Of a DNA stretch of 14,019 bases, positions 6,009 through 12,877 are shown piece after piece. The position numbers were made by a program, and so were the translations under genes. The stretch lies in assembly GCA_009928265.1 (NCBI GenBank), contig RFPR01000050.1:1-14019 (forward strand). The letters are read 5' to 3'. The notes under the pieces were generated by a model, which was not told the DNA's origin, did not search any database, and saw only the letters and a list, made by a program, of their open reading frames with translations. Each line of letters starts with the position of its first letter. The first letter of the stretch is position 1. Origin of the DNA: Pseudomonadota bacterium (GTDB lineage Bacteria; Verrucomicrobiota; Verrucomicrobiia; Chthoniobacterales; UBA6821).

Positions 6009-7274
6009 ATGAAAATCGTCGTCGCTTATTCCGGAGGACTCGACACCTCCGTCATCCTCAACTGGATCAAGGAAACCTATTCGGCCGAGATCATCGCCTT
6101 CTGTGCCGATATCGGTCAGGAGGAGGAACTCAAGGGTCTCAAGCCGAAGGCCCTGCGCACCGGGGCCTCCAAGTGCTTTGTCGACGATCTGCAGGAGGAA
6201 TTCGCCCGTGATTTTATTTTCCCGATGATGAGGGCCGGTTCCCTCTATGAGGGAGAGTATTTTCTCGGGACAAGCATTGCTCGCCCGCTCATAGCCAAGC
6301 GGATGGTCGATATCGCCTTGGCCGAGAAGGCCGACGCGATTGCCCACGGTGCCACAGGGAAGGGGAACGACCAGGTGCGCTTCGAGTTGGCCGCCGCCGC
6401 ATTGGCTCCGGATCTGCAGGTGATCGCCCCATGGCGTGAGGAGCGCTTCCGCAACGAATTCCCCGGCCGTGCCGAGATGATCGAGTATTGCCGACGTCAC
6501 AAGGTCGACGTTGAGGCCAGTGCCAAGAAGCCCTACTCCATGGACCGGAACCTGCTGCACATCAGTTATGAGAGCGGAATCCTGGAGGACCCCTGGTTCG
6601 ATGCCTTTGCGCCTGCAAACAAGGGAATGTTCAAACTTTCGGCAAGCCCCGAGGATGCTCCCGACAAGGCTGAGATCGTGACCTTGGATTTCGAGCAGGG
6701 TGACTGCGTCGCGGTCAATGGGAAGCGCCTCGACCCTCTCGGGGTCATGAGAGTTCTCAACAAGCTTGGCGGCCGCCATGGCGTCGGTCGTGTCGACATG
6801 GTCGAGAATCGCTTTGTCGGGATGAAGAGCCGCGGGGTCTACGAGACTCCGGGTGGCTCCATCCTGCACTTTGCGCATCGTCAGATGGAGTCCCTCACCA
6901 TGGACCGTGAGGTGATGCATCTGCGCGACGGCCTGATTCCTAAATACAGCACACTGGTTTACAATGGCTTCTGGTTTGCTCCAGAGCGCCTCGCTCTCCA
7001 GGCGCTCGTCGATGAGTCGCAGAAGAACGTCACCGGAACGGTACGCGTCCGCCTCTACAAAGGGAATATCCTGGCTGCCGGCCGTAAGAGTCCTGTCAGT
7101 CTTTACCGTCCGGAGATCGCAACGATGGAGGCCGATCCCACGCAGGCCTATAACCAAGGCGACGCAACCGGATTTATCCGTCTCAATGCCCTGCGCCTCA
7201 AGGTAGCTGCCAAGGTGGCCGCCGGAGCAAAAAAGAAGACGGCAAAGAAAGCTCCAGCAAAGAAACGGAAGTAG
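6009..7274 (+). CDS. argG: Argininosuccinate synthase
   Basis: 421 aa. ArgG condenses citrulline and aspartate with ATP to argininosuccinate, the penultimate step of arginine synthesis, in the cytoplasm. The N-terminal PP-loop SGGLDTS (residues 8-14) that binds ATP pyrophosphate is intact. Other family segments are visible: AIAHGATGKGNDQVRFE, a YSMDRNLLHISYESG segment, and GVGRVDMVENRFVGMKSRGVYETPGG in pieces across the C-terminal half. The ATG at 6009 is chosen because MKIVVAYSGGLDTS is the usual start of the family; the frame stays open to 5967, but that extension is not protein-like. The family length is about 400 residues; here the last ~22 residues are a Lys/Ala-rich tail (AKKKTAKKAPAKKRK) not normal for ArgG. 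No argH or other arginine gene is nearby. Confidence 0.97.
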   Translation: MKIVVAYSGGLDTSVILNWIKETYSAEIIAFCADIGQEEELKGLKPKALRTGASKCFVDDLQEEFARDFIFPMMRAGSLYEGEYFLGTSIARPLIAKRMVDIALAEKADAIAHGATGKGNDQVRFELAAAALAPDLQVIAPWREERFRNEFPGRAEMIEYCRRHKVDVEASAKKPYSMDRNLLHISYESGILEDPWFDAFAPANKGMFKLSASPEDAPDKAEIVTLDFEQGDCVAVNGKRLDPLGVMRVLNKLGGRHGVGRVDMVENRFVGMKSRGVYETPGGSILHFAHRQMESLTMDREVMHLRDGLIPKYSTLVYNGFWFAPERLALQALVDESQKNVTGTVRVRLYKGNILAAGRKSPVSLYRPEIATMEADPTQAYNQGDATGFIRLNALRLKVAAKVAAGAKKKTAKKAPAKKRK

Positions 7275-7314
7275 GATTTCATCGCTCCCCAAAAAGAGGG
7301 AAATTTGATCCTAC
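7271..7314. repeat. Inverted repeat at the argG/lepB convergence point
   Basis: GTAGGAT (7271-7277, overlapping the argG stop codon) is inverted as ATCCTAC (7308-7314), enclosing a weaker TCCC/GGGA pair around an A-rich loop (7286-7301). It sits between the ends of two converging genes and could act as a weak two-way transcription barrier. There is no T run, so this is a suggestion only. Confidence 0.35.
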
Positions 7315-7339
7315 AGCCTTCAGACTGACAGTCACTCCG

Positions 7340-8449
7340 CTAACGAATAAAGCCCCAGCGGTCCGAAAAGGGCCAGTAGACGAAGAAGCCACGTCCGATG
7401 ACGTTCCGTTCCGGTACGATGCCCCAGTAACGGCTGTCGCTGGAGTTGTAGCTGTTGTCTCCCAGCGCAAAGTAGGCATGGGGAGGAACGGTGAAAGTTT
7501 CCTCGGGGGTGGTGAGATATTGCGCGGCAGCCGGATTGGAATATCCGCGGTAACCGTTCTTGCAGCTCATGACACAGCGGAACGGGGCATTGGGAGCTAC
7601 TTTGCTGTCCAGAAAGAGTTCCGGGGCGGAGATACGCAGTGCCTGACCCGGCATTCCTGCGAGACGCTTGATGTAGAACTGGGATCCCAGAGCGGGATCG
7701 AGGTTCATCTCGATGCCTCGGATCCCTGTGGTCTTGAAGACAAAGACGTCGGCGCTGGCCGGATCTCGGAACTGATAGGTCATCCGGTCAACAAAGACCT
7801 GATCGCCTGCCTGCACGTAACCCCGGACAATGGTTTCCCCGGGGGAGTAGACTCTGCCGGGTCGGACCCCGAAATCCCTCATCAGCACGTCGCGTGGTGA
7901 GAAGACGGAGTGGCGTCCCGAGGAGGTGACGATTTCGGTGAAAGTGAAGAAGTTGAGGCTGGTTCTTTCGTTGAGGCCGAGGACTTGTTCCTCCCGGGAG
8001 GCAACGAGGTCGAGATGAGTGCGTCCCAATTGAACAAAATCGATGGCGCGGGTAATAGGGTTGGGTGGCGGTGTGTCCGAGGGATGTCCTGTCATCCCGT
8101 AGAGAGTCGGCTGCATCGAGCCAGTAGGAATCTTGAAAGGTTTCAGGAAATAGGCCTGGAACCCCACGGCCAGGGCGACGGCGACGACAATCGCCTCAAT
8201 ATTTTCACTCCAGACCGGATGAGGTCTGGCCGGGATGATGCGGCCGAATCCGGACTCGAGCTCTGTAACGGCCCTTTCGACGCTACCCCTCTTTTTTAAT
8301 GAAATGGCCGCGTCGAGCGCTCCAATCAGTCCTTGGAGTTTGAGTATCTCAGCCTGACTCAGGAGATCCCGGTAAAGATGAAGCGTCTTGGAGGCTCCCT
8401 CGGAGAGCAGGCGGGCGTCCTTGAGAAAACGAGGTGTGAAGAGTCCCAT
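7340..8449 (-). CDS. lepB: Signal peptidase I
   Basis: 369 aa, a membrane serine protease that removes signal peptides from exported proteins. The catalytic serine is Ser111 in IPTGSMQPTLYG. The general-base lysine is Lys261 in FYIKRLAGMPGQ. The C-terminal box is ALGDNSYNSSDSRYWGIVP (328-346), and GRGFFVYWP closes the fold. One membrane helix is seen, at about residues 84-102 just before the serine box. It is preceded by a charged, helical, presumably cytoplasmic domain of ~80 residues (LSEGASKTLHLYRDLLSQAE and onward). The distance between Ser111 and Lys261 is 150 residues, against about 55 in E. coli LepB, showing a large insertion. Start ATG at 8449; an AGGA lies some 13 bases upstream. 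The gene is convergent with argG and divergent from rpoZ. The many lipoprotein genes nearby would use signal peptidase II instead. Confidence 0.96.
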   Translation of the reverse strand: MGLFTPRFLKDARLLSEGASKTLHLYRDLLSQAEILKLQGLIGALDAAISLKKRGSVERAVTELESGFGRIIPARPHPVWSENIEAIVVAVALAVGFQAYFLKPFKIPTGSMQPTLYGMTGHPSDTPPPNPITRAIDFVQLGRTHLDLVASREEQVLGLNERTSLNFFTFTEIVTSSGRHSVFSPRDVLMRDFGVRPGRVYSPGETIVRGYVQAGDQVFVDRMTYQFRDPASADVFVFKTTGIRGIEMNLDPALGSQFYIKRLAGMPGQALRISAPELFLDSKVAPNAPFRCVMSCKNGYRGYSNPAAAQYLTTPEETFTVPPHAYFALGDNSYNSSDSRYWGIVPERNVIGRGFFVYWPFSDRWGFIR

Positions 8450-8541
8450 GAGTTGTATTTTTCCTGAAGGAGCAGGGAATCAGGACAGAGTGGCCTTGGC
8501 AATCCCTCGAGCAAGCTGTTGCCTCTGGATGCCGGAGGGGC

Positions 8542-8570
8542 TTGTCATGAGAGAAAGAGGGTACTAGGAT
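8542..8570 (+). promoter_or_regulatory. Sigma-70-type promoter for the rpoZ-smpB-trpEG unit
   Basis: TTGTCA (8542-8547) differs from the -35 consensus at one base. Exactly 17 bases later comes TAGGAT (8565-8570), matching four of six -10 positions. The predicted transcript start near 8577 leaves a 5' leader of about 20 bases before the rpoZ ATG. It lies in the 147-base space between divergent lepB and rpoZ. No comparably good minus-strand promoter for lepB was seen in this space. Confidence 0.55.
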
Positions 8571-8596
8571 GAAAAGCTACTCAAGTTACCCATTTC

Positions 8597-8827
8597 ATGA
8601 AGTCCCAATACATCAATGCTGCGGCCAATGTCGTCAGCAACAAGCAACAGCTCATCAACATGGTCAGCAAGCGCGTTCGTGAGCTTTCCGCCGGAAGTCG
8701 CCCGATGGTCGAGGTCGACTATGAGATCGGCCAGATGGGACTCGCAGACATCGCCCTGGCTGAGATTGCCGCAGGCAAGCTCACTGCCCAGGCTGCTGTT
8801 GAACTTGATACGGCTCACGCCGCCTGA
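8597..8827 (+). CDS. rpoZ: DNA-directed RNA polymerase omega subunit
   Basis: 76 aa. Omega binds the beta' subunit and helps assemble RNA polymerase. The protein aligns by eye with the omega core: a first helix (YINAAANVVSNKQQLINMVSKRVRELSAG) corresponding to the conserved 'a...v.nrf.L....arRarql..g' region, a linker (RPMVEVD), and a helix ADIALAEIAAGKL corresponding to 'alrEI.eGki'. Several usually conserved positions differ (for example Lys-Gln-Gln in place of Arg-Phe-Asp), so it is a divergent member. Its short length is normal for omega. Start ATG at 8597; no Shine-Dalgarno sequence is evident. It is the first gene of a probable unit with smpB, 44 bases downstream and without a terminator between. 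Confidence 0.85.
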   Translation: MKSQYINAAANVVSNKQQLINMVSKRVRELSAGSRPMVEVDYEIGQMGLADIALAEIAAGKLTAQAAVELDTAHAA

Positions 8828-8871
8828 GTCTGCCCGCACGCAAGGCTCCCTACTCGGGGCCCTGACACTCC

Positions 8872-9333
8872 ATGGGCGCGGACATCGTCACCAACAGGAA
8901 GGCCCTGAGGGATTTTCAGATTCTGGAAACCTTTGAAGCAGGGGTTTCACTGCTGGGAACCGAGGTAAAGTCCCTACGAGCCGGTCGTGCCGACCTTCTC
9001 GGCTGTTATGCCAAGGTCGAGAAGAAGGGGGTCGTGCTCTATGACGCCACGATCCAGGTCTACGAAAAGGCCAGTCACGAGACCCACGATCCCAAGAGGC
9101 CCCGATTGCTTCTCCTCAACAAGGTCGAGATCACCCGTCTGCTTGATCAGACCACGCGCAAGGGGCTCGCACTGCCGGTCCTTCGGATGTACTGGAAGAA
9201 GGGGCGAGTGAAGGTAGAACTCGGTCTTGGAAAGGGGAAAAATGCCGCCGACCAACGCCAGGATCTTAAAAAGAAGGTCGAGCAGCGGGAGACAGATCGT
9301 GAGGTGGCGCGCTTCAAGCGCAGCCGAGGATGA
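8872..9333 (+). CDS. smpB: SsrA-binding protein SmpB
   Basis: 153 aa. SmpB binds tmRNA and brings it to stalled ribosomes for trans-translation. The family pattern is complete: NRKALRDFQILETFEAGVS at residues 8-26, the hallmark LLGTEVKSLRAGRADL, the KRPRLLLLNKVEITRL segment, KKGRVKVELGLGKGKN, and a basic C-terminal tail (DLKKKVEQRETDREVARFK), which inserts into the empty mRNA channel of the ribosome. Length is typical. The ATG at 8872 lies 44 bases after rpoZ and no terminator is visible between them. The tmRNA gene, often near smpB, is not in this window. Confidence 0.97.
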   Translation: MGADIVTNRKALRDFQILETFEAGVSLLGTEVKSLRAGRADLLGCYAKVEKKGVVLYDATIQVYEKASHETHDPKRPRLLLLNKVEITRLLDQTTRKGLALPVLRMYWKKGRVKVELGLGKGKNAADQRQDLKKKVEQRETDREVARFKRSRG

Positions 9334-9380
9334 TTTTTCCTGATTGCCCGACATCAACGACGGAATCACCCTGACATCCG

Positions 9381-10916
9381 ATGAAAGAAGCGGCAACCAG
9401 CGATGAAATCCATCTCGGAAAGGTATTTCCCCCGATGGAGGAGTTTGAACGTGAGGCGTCCACCAATGCCGTGGTTCCTGTCTGGGTGGAATTGGTCGCT
9501 GACAGCGAAACGCCCCTTTCGCTGCTGACGAAGTTGCGTGACGACGGCCCGGCATTTCTCCTCGAATCAGCCGAACAGTCGGATCTTGTAGGCCGCTACT
9601 CCTTTGTTGGAACCGGGGCCCGCGCTGTGGTGACGGCCTGCGACGGCAAGGTCACGTTCCGGAAATCTGATGGTACCACCGAAACAAGGGAATTCGCTGA
9701 TCCACTGGCCGAACTCGAGCGGATCATGGATTCTTTTCGATGCAGCCCCCATCCTGAATTGCCCGGCTTCACCGGAGGTGCGGTCGGTTACCTTGGTTAC
9801 GAGGCGGTCTGCAGTTTTGAACCGAGCGTGCCCAAGGCCCGGGAGGACGATTTGAGCCTTCCGGAGATGATGTTCCTGATCGCCGATACGGTGGTTGCCT
9901 TCGATCACAAGAACCGCCGGATCAAGGTTGTGGCCTCTTCGTTTCCGGGAGAACTTGGGCCTGACGCCGCCCGAAGCGAAGCCGTTTCGAGGATTACCTC
10001 GCTGCTTTCCAAACTCCACGGACCCTCGTCGCTGGCACCGTTCGCGGCGGTCGCAGAGGCGCCACGGATTCCCGTTCAGAGCAATTTCACACGCGAGGAT
10101 TTCGAGAAATCCGTCCTCGATGCCAAGGAATTCATCCGTGCCGGTGACATTTTCCAGATCGTCCTTTCCCAGCGCTTTTCTATTCCGTACGAGGGTGATC
10201 CGATCCATCTGTACCGGGCGCTACGTTTCATCAATCCCTCGCCCTACATGTTCTGTCTCCTCCTTCCGGGAGGGATCGCACTTGTGGGCAGCTCTCCCGA
10301 GGTTCATGTCAAGGTAACCGACGGGGCGGTCCAGATTCGCCCGATCGCCGGGACCCGGAAAAGGGGCGCGACCCACAAAGCCGACGAGGCGCTGCGACTG
10401 GAGTTGCTGGAAGATCCAAAGGAGCGCGCCGAACACCTCATGCTTGTCGATCTGGCGCGTAATGACGTCGGCAGGATTTCGGAGTTCGGCAGTGTGCATC
10501 TCACGGATTTCATGACCGTGGAGCGGTATAGTCATGTGATGCATATCGTTTCCAATGTCACTGGTAGACTCTCAGGGGATCATACTCCTCTCGATGTGCT
10601 ACGGGCCACTTTCCCTGCCGGTACAGTCAGCGGGTCGCCCAAGATCCGTGCTATGCAGATCATCGCCTCGATGGAGCCGACAGAGCGTGGTTCCTATGCA
10701 GGCGCCGTTGGTTACCTTGGCTTCGACGGACGCCTCGATTCCTGCATCGCCCTGCGGACGGTGCTGCTTCGCGGGGGCAAGGCCTATGTCCAGGCAGGAG
10801 CCGGTATCGTAGCCGATTCGGATCCCGCCTCGGAGTTTCAGGAAACAGTCAACAAGGCGATGGGCGTGGTCCGTGCCGTCGAGCTTGCGACGGCCACGCA
10901 TCCAGCAACATCTTGA
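9381..10916 (+). CDS. trpE: Anthranilate synthase component I
   Basis: 511 aa. TrpE converts chorismate and ammonia (supplied by TrpG) to anthranilate, the first committed step of tryptophan synthesis. The N-terminal domain holds LLESAE (residues 60-65), the site of tryptophan feedback binding, so the enzyme is expected to be feedback-inhibited. The C-terminal chorismate-binding domain carries GDIFQIVLSQRF, INPSPYMFCLL, PIAGTRKRG, EHLMLVDLARND and TFPAGTVSGSPKIRAMQII. ATG 9381 is chosen over the internal ATG at residue 19 because VFPPMEEFE matches the 'yPs.eeF' start region of the family. It lies 47 bases after smpB; no leader peptide, T-box or attenuator is visible in that gap. trpG begins seven bases after its stop. 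Confidence 0.97.
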   Translation: MKEAATSDEIHLGKVFPPMEEFEREASTNAVVPVWVELVADSETPLSLLTKLRDDGPAFLLESAEQSDLVGRYSFVGTGARAVVTACDGKVTFRKSDGTTETREFADPLAELERIMDSFRCSPHPELPGFTGGAVGYLGYEAVCSFEPSVPKAREDDLSLPEMMFLIADTVVAFDHKNRRIKVVASSFPGELGPDAARSEAVSRITSLLSKLHGPSSLAPFAAVAEAPRIPVQSNFTREDFEKSVLDAKEFIRAGDIFQIVLSQRFSIPYEGDPIHLYRALRFINPSPYMFCLLLPGGIALVGSSPEVHVKVTDGAVQIRPIAGTRKRGATHKADEALRLELLEDPKERAEHLMLVDLARNDVGRISEFGSVHLTDFMTVERYSHVMHIVSNVTGRLSGDHTPLDVLRATFPAGTVSGSPKIRAMQIIASMEPTERGSYAGAVGYLGFDGRLDSCIALRTVLLRGGKAYVQAGAGIVADSDPASEFQETVNKAMGVVRAVELATATHPATS

Positions 10917-10923
10917 GAAAGTC

Positions 10924-11493
10924 ATGATCCTCGTCATCGATAATTACGACTCCTTCACCTACAATCTCGTCCAGTATTTCGGTGAGCTGGGTGCCGATCC
11001 CCTTGTCAGGAGAAACGATGAGATCACCATGGAAGAGATCGTGAAGCTTTCTCCGGAACGCATCTGCATTTCGCCTGGTCCGTGCAGTCCGAACGAAGCG
11101 GGAATCAGCAATGAGGTGATCCGCAAGTTGGCAGGGAAATACCCAATCCTTGGTGTCTGCCTCGGCCATCAGTGCATGGGGCATGTCTACGGTGGAGAGG
11201 TGGTCCGTGCAGGACGGTTGATGCATGGAAAGACTTCCCCGATCCTTCACAACGGAAAGGATCTTTTTCAAGAGCTCCCGAATCCGTTCGAGGCGACCCG
11301 CTACCACAGCTTGATTGTGAGGCGCGAGACCTTCCCTGATGAACTCGAGATCACGGCCGAAACCGCTGAAGGTGAGATCATGGGGCTGCGTCACAAGGAA
11401 CTCCCCCTCTGGGGTGTTCAGTTTCACCCCGAATCGATCCTGACGACGCACGGCAAGCAACTGCTCGCGAACTTCCTAAAACTTCAGGCCTGA
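10924..11493 (+). CDS. trpG: Anthranilate synthase component II (glutamine amidotransferase)
   Basis: 189 aa. TrpG hydrolyses glutamine and channels ammonia to TrpE. The class I amidotransferase triad is present: Cys79 in GVCLGHQCMG, His168 and Glu170 in QFHPES. The oxyanion segment SPGPCSPNEAG (50-60) is typical of TrpG/PabA. The ATG at 10924 gives the canonical start MILVIDNYDSFTYNL and lies seven bases after the trpE stop; a weak GAGAAAG precedes it. A TrpG of this kind may also serve p-aminobenzoate synthase (PabA role), but its tight coupling to trpE favours tryptophan synthesis. Its last ten bases overlap the convergent lipB, with no terminator between. Confidence 0.96.
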   Translation: MILVIDNYDSFTYNLVQYFGELGADPLVRRNDEITMEEIVKLSPERICISPGPCSPNEAGISNEVIRKLAGKYPILGVCLGHQCMGHVYGGEVVRAGRLMHGKTSPILHNGKDLFQELPNPFEATRYHSLIVRRETFPDELEITAETAEGEIMGLRHKELPLWGVQFHPESILTTHGKQLLANFLKLQA

Positions 11494-12116
11494 GATACTA
11501 TCAGTTCGTTAAAAATCTCTGCGACTTCAGCGGCGCAGGATTCCACGGTAACACCGTGCGCCCCTTCTCTCTCAAGAGATGTCATCTTCACATCAGGAAG
11601 ACCGCATGGGGTGATGTGTTGAAACGGTGTCAGATCGCCGCAGATGTTAATCGCAAACCCGTGCATCGAAATCCATTTCCGGACCCCGACGCCGAGTGAG
11701 GCAATTTTCTTTCCGCTGACCCAGACACCGGTCTTTCCTTCCACTCTTTCCCCGCACACTTTGTGCCGTTCGAGCAAGGTGATGAGAACCTCCTCCAGAA
11801 AGCGGAGGTAGGAGTGAAGATCACGATCGAAGAGCGCGAGATCAATTACCGGGTAGCCAACCAGCTGACCCGGGCCATGGTAGGTAGCCTGTCCTCCACG
11901 GTTCGTGCGGTGCACGGGGTGGGGGAGCATTGTTTCTTCCCGGAGGCTCGATTCGTCGTGGGTCCTTCCTATGGTGTAGACGGGTTCGTGTTCGAGAAGG
12001 AGAAGATGATTGGCCGACTCGCCGCCGATTTTACCCTCAACAAGCGATTCCTGCAGGCTTAGTCCCTCCGCGTAGGGTATGCGTCCGAGCCAACGAGGAG
12101 TGATCAGCGAGCTCAT
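11484..12116 (-). CDS. lipB: Octanoyltransferase (lipoate biosynthesis)
   Basis: 210 aa. LipB transfers octanoyl groups from acyl carrier protein to lipoyl domains of dehydrogenase complexes and the glycine cleavage H protein, the first step of lipoate synthesis. Family motifs: LLLLEHEPVYTIGR (38-51), RGGQATYHGPGQLVGYPV (73-90), the lysine Lys137 in GKKIASLGVGVRKW, MHGFAINI, and the catalytic Cys171 in TPCGL. Lys137 and Cys171 form the acyl-transfer dyad known in the family. The ATG overlaps the ruvC stop (ATGA, 12113-12116), suggesting translational coupling. The 3' end overlaps trpG by ten bases, tail to tail. lipA is not in the window. Confidence 0.97.
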   Translation of the reverse strand: MSSLITPRWLGRIPYAEGLSLQESLVEGKIGGESANHLLLLEHEPVYTIGRTHDESSLREETMLPHPVHRTNRGGQATYHGPGQLVGYPVIDLALFDRDLHSYLRFLEEVLITLLERHKVCGERVEGKTGVWVSGKKIASLGVGVRKWISMHGFAINICGDLTPFQHITPCGLPDVKMTSLEREGAHGVTVESCAAEVAEIFNELIVSQA

Positions 12117-12616
12117 TTGGCCATGGTCGCCGTGACTCGTAGGATCGGGGAGGCAATGGTTCGGAGGTGTGTGAGGCCGATTGCAATAGCATCGGCCGCA
12201 TCAGCCGGGGGTGTTTCCGTGAGTCCAAGCAGAGCCCTGATCATGAAGGCAACCTGTTCCTTGGCAGCCGCGCCCTTGCCGACTACGGCCTGTTTCACTC
12301 GTTTCGGAGGATATTCGTGGACAGTCAGGCCTCGTTGGGCCGCAGCCAAAACAGCCACACCGCGTGCCGCTCCAAGAATAATCGCCGTGGGATAGCTTTG
12401 GACGTAGATCACCTTCTCGATGGCGAGGGCAGAGGGGGAATGTCTCTCGATGGCTGAGGAAATCGCCTCATGGATCGCGACCAGGCAGGCCTCTTGGGAA
12501 AGGGATGCAGCGTTTTTCACTACGGAATATTCAAGGCATCGGATGGAAGTTCCCTTTTCCTCCAGGATTGCAAAGCCCGTTCCCCGTAGTGAGGGGTCGA
12601 CGGCTAGAATACGCAT
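12113..12616 (-). CDS. ruvC: Holliday junction resolvase RuvC
   Basis: 167 aa. RuvC is the dimeric endonuclease that cuts Holliday junctions with RuvAB in recombination repair. The four acidic catalytic residues are in place: Asp7 (VDPSLRGTGF), Glu67 (AIEKVIY), Asp139 and Asp142 (PADAADAIAIGLTH), at the same spacing as in the E. coli protein. The central segment YPPKRVKQAVVGKGAAAKE is also typical. Start ATG at 12616. It overlaps lipB by four bases downstream. A small lipoprotein gene ends 57 bases upstream on the same strand. ruvA and ruvB are not in the window. Confidence 0.97.
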   Translation of the reverse strand: MRILAVDPSLRGTGFAILEEKGTSIRCLEYSVVKNAASLSQEACLVAIHEAISSAIERHSPSALAIEKVIYVQSYPTAIILGAARGVAVLAAAQRGLTVHEYPPKRVKQAVVGKGAAAKEQVAFMIRALLGLTETPPADAADAIAIGLTHLRTIASPILRVTATMAK

Positions 12617-12640
12617 CGCTTTATGATACCCAATCCTTCG

Positions 12641-12658
12641 TACGGGGCAAAGCCCGTA
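12641..12658 (-). other. Short hairpin between the 67-aa lipoprotein gene and ruvC
   Basis: TACGGG (12641-12646) pairs with CCCGTA (12653-12658) around GCAAAG, in the 57-base gap upstream of ruvC. No T run follows on the minus strand, so it does not look like a full terminator. It might mark a processing point or partial attenuator between the lipoprotein gene and ruvC. Confidence 0.35.
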
Positions 12659-12673
12659 GAGTCGGCAGAATGA

Positions 12674-12877
12674 TCAACGCCCTCCCTGGGGCATAAAACC
12701 ACCCAAGGCGCCGGCGCCCTCCCAACTTGCCGGTTTGTTCCAAGGGATCGCGCTGACTGCGGCTCCTTGTCCCTGAGATCCGGGGAGGGTATTGCCTGAT
12801 GAATTCGTGCTTTCGCAGCCGCTGAGCAGCGAGATGATCGCTACGAGGAGTAGTAATCCTTGGAAGTGTTTGATCAC
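12674..12877 (-). CDS. Small lipoprotein, 67 aa, partner of the coiled-coil gene
   Basis: 67 aa. Residues 1-21 form a lipoprotein signal peptide with lipobox LSGC, so Cys21 is the predicted lipidated residue. The mature peptide of about 46 residues is rich in Gly, Ser and Gln and carries IPWNKPASWEGAGALGGF near its end. It has no transmembrane segment beyond the signal. The ATG overlaps the stop of the upstream coiled-coil gene by four bases (12874-12877), which supports it as a real, cotranslated gene despite its size. I do not recognise the family. The conserved-looking PW/SW motif near the C-terminus might be a short interaction site; this is inference. Confidence 0.75.
   Translation of the reverse strand: MIKHFQGLLLLVAIISLLSGCESTNSSGNTLPGSQGQGAAVSAIPWNKPASWEGAGALGGFMPQGGR

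Noticed and set aside
5901..7292. A 463-codon open frame on the minus strand opposite argG
   Set aside because: argG is certain on the plus strand; the antisense frame has no recognisable domain and runs over the terminator at 5909-5939. Long antisense frames are expected opposite high-GC genes with RNY codon bias.
9567..10208. A 213-codon minus-strand open frame inside trpE
   Set aside because: Shadow of trpE, whose motifs are intact across this stretch.
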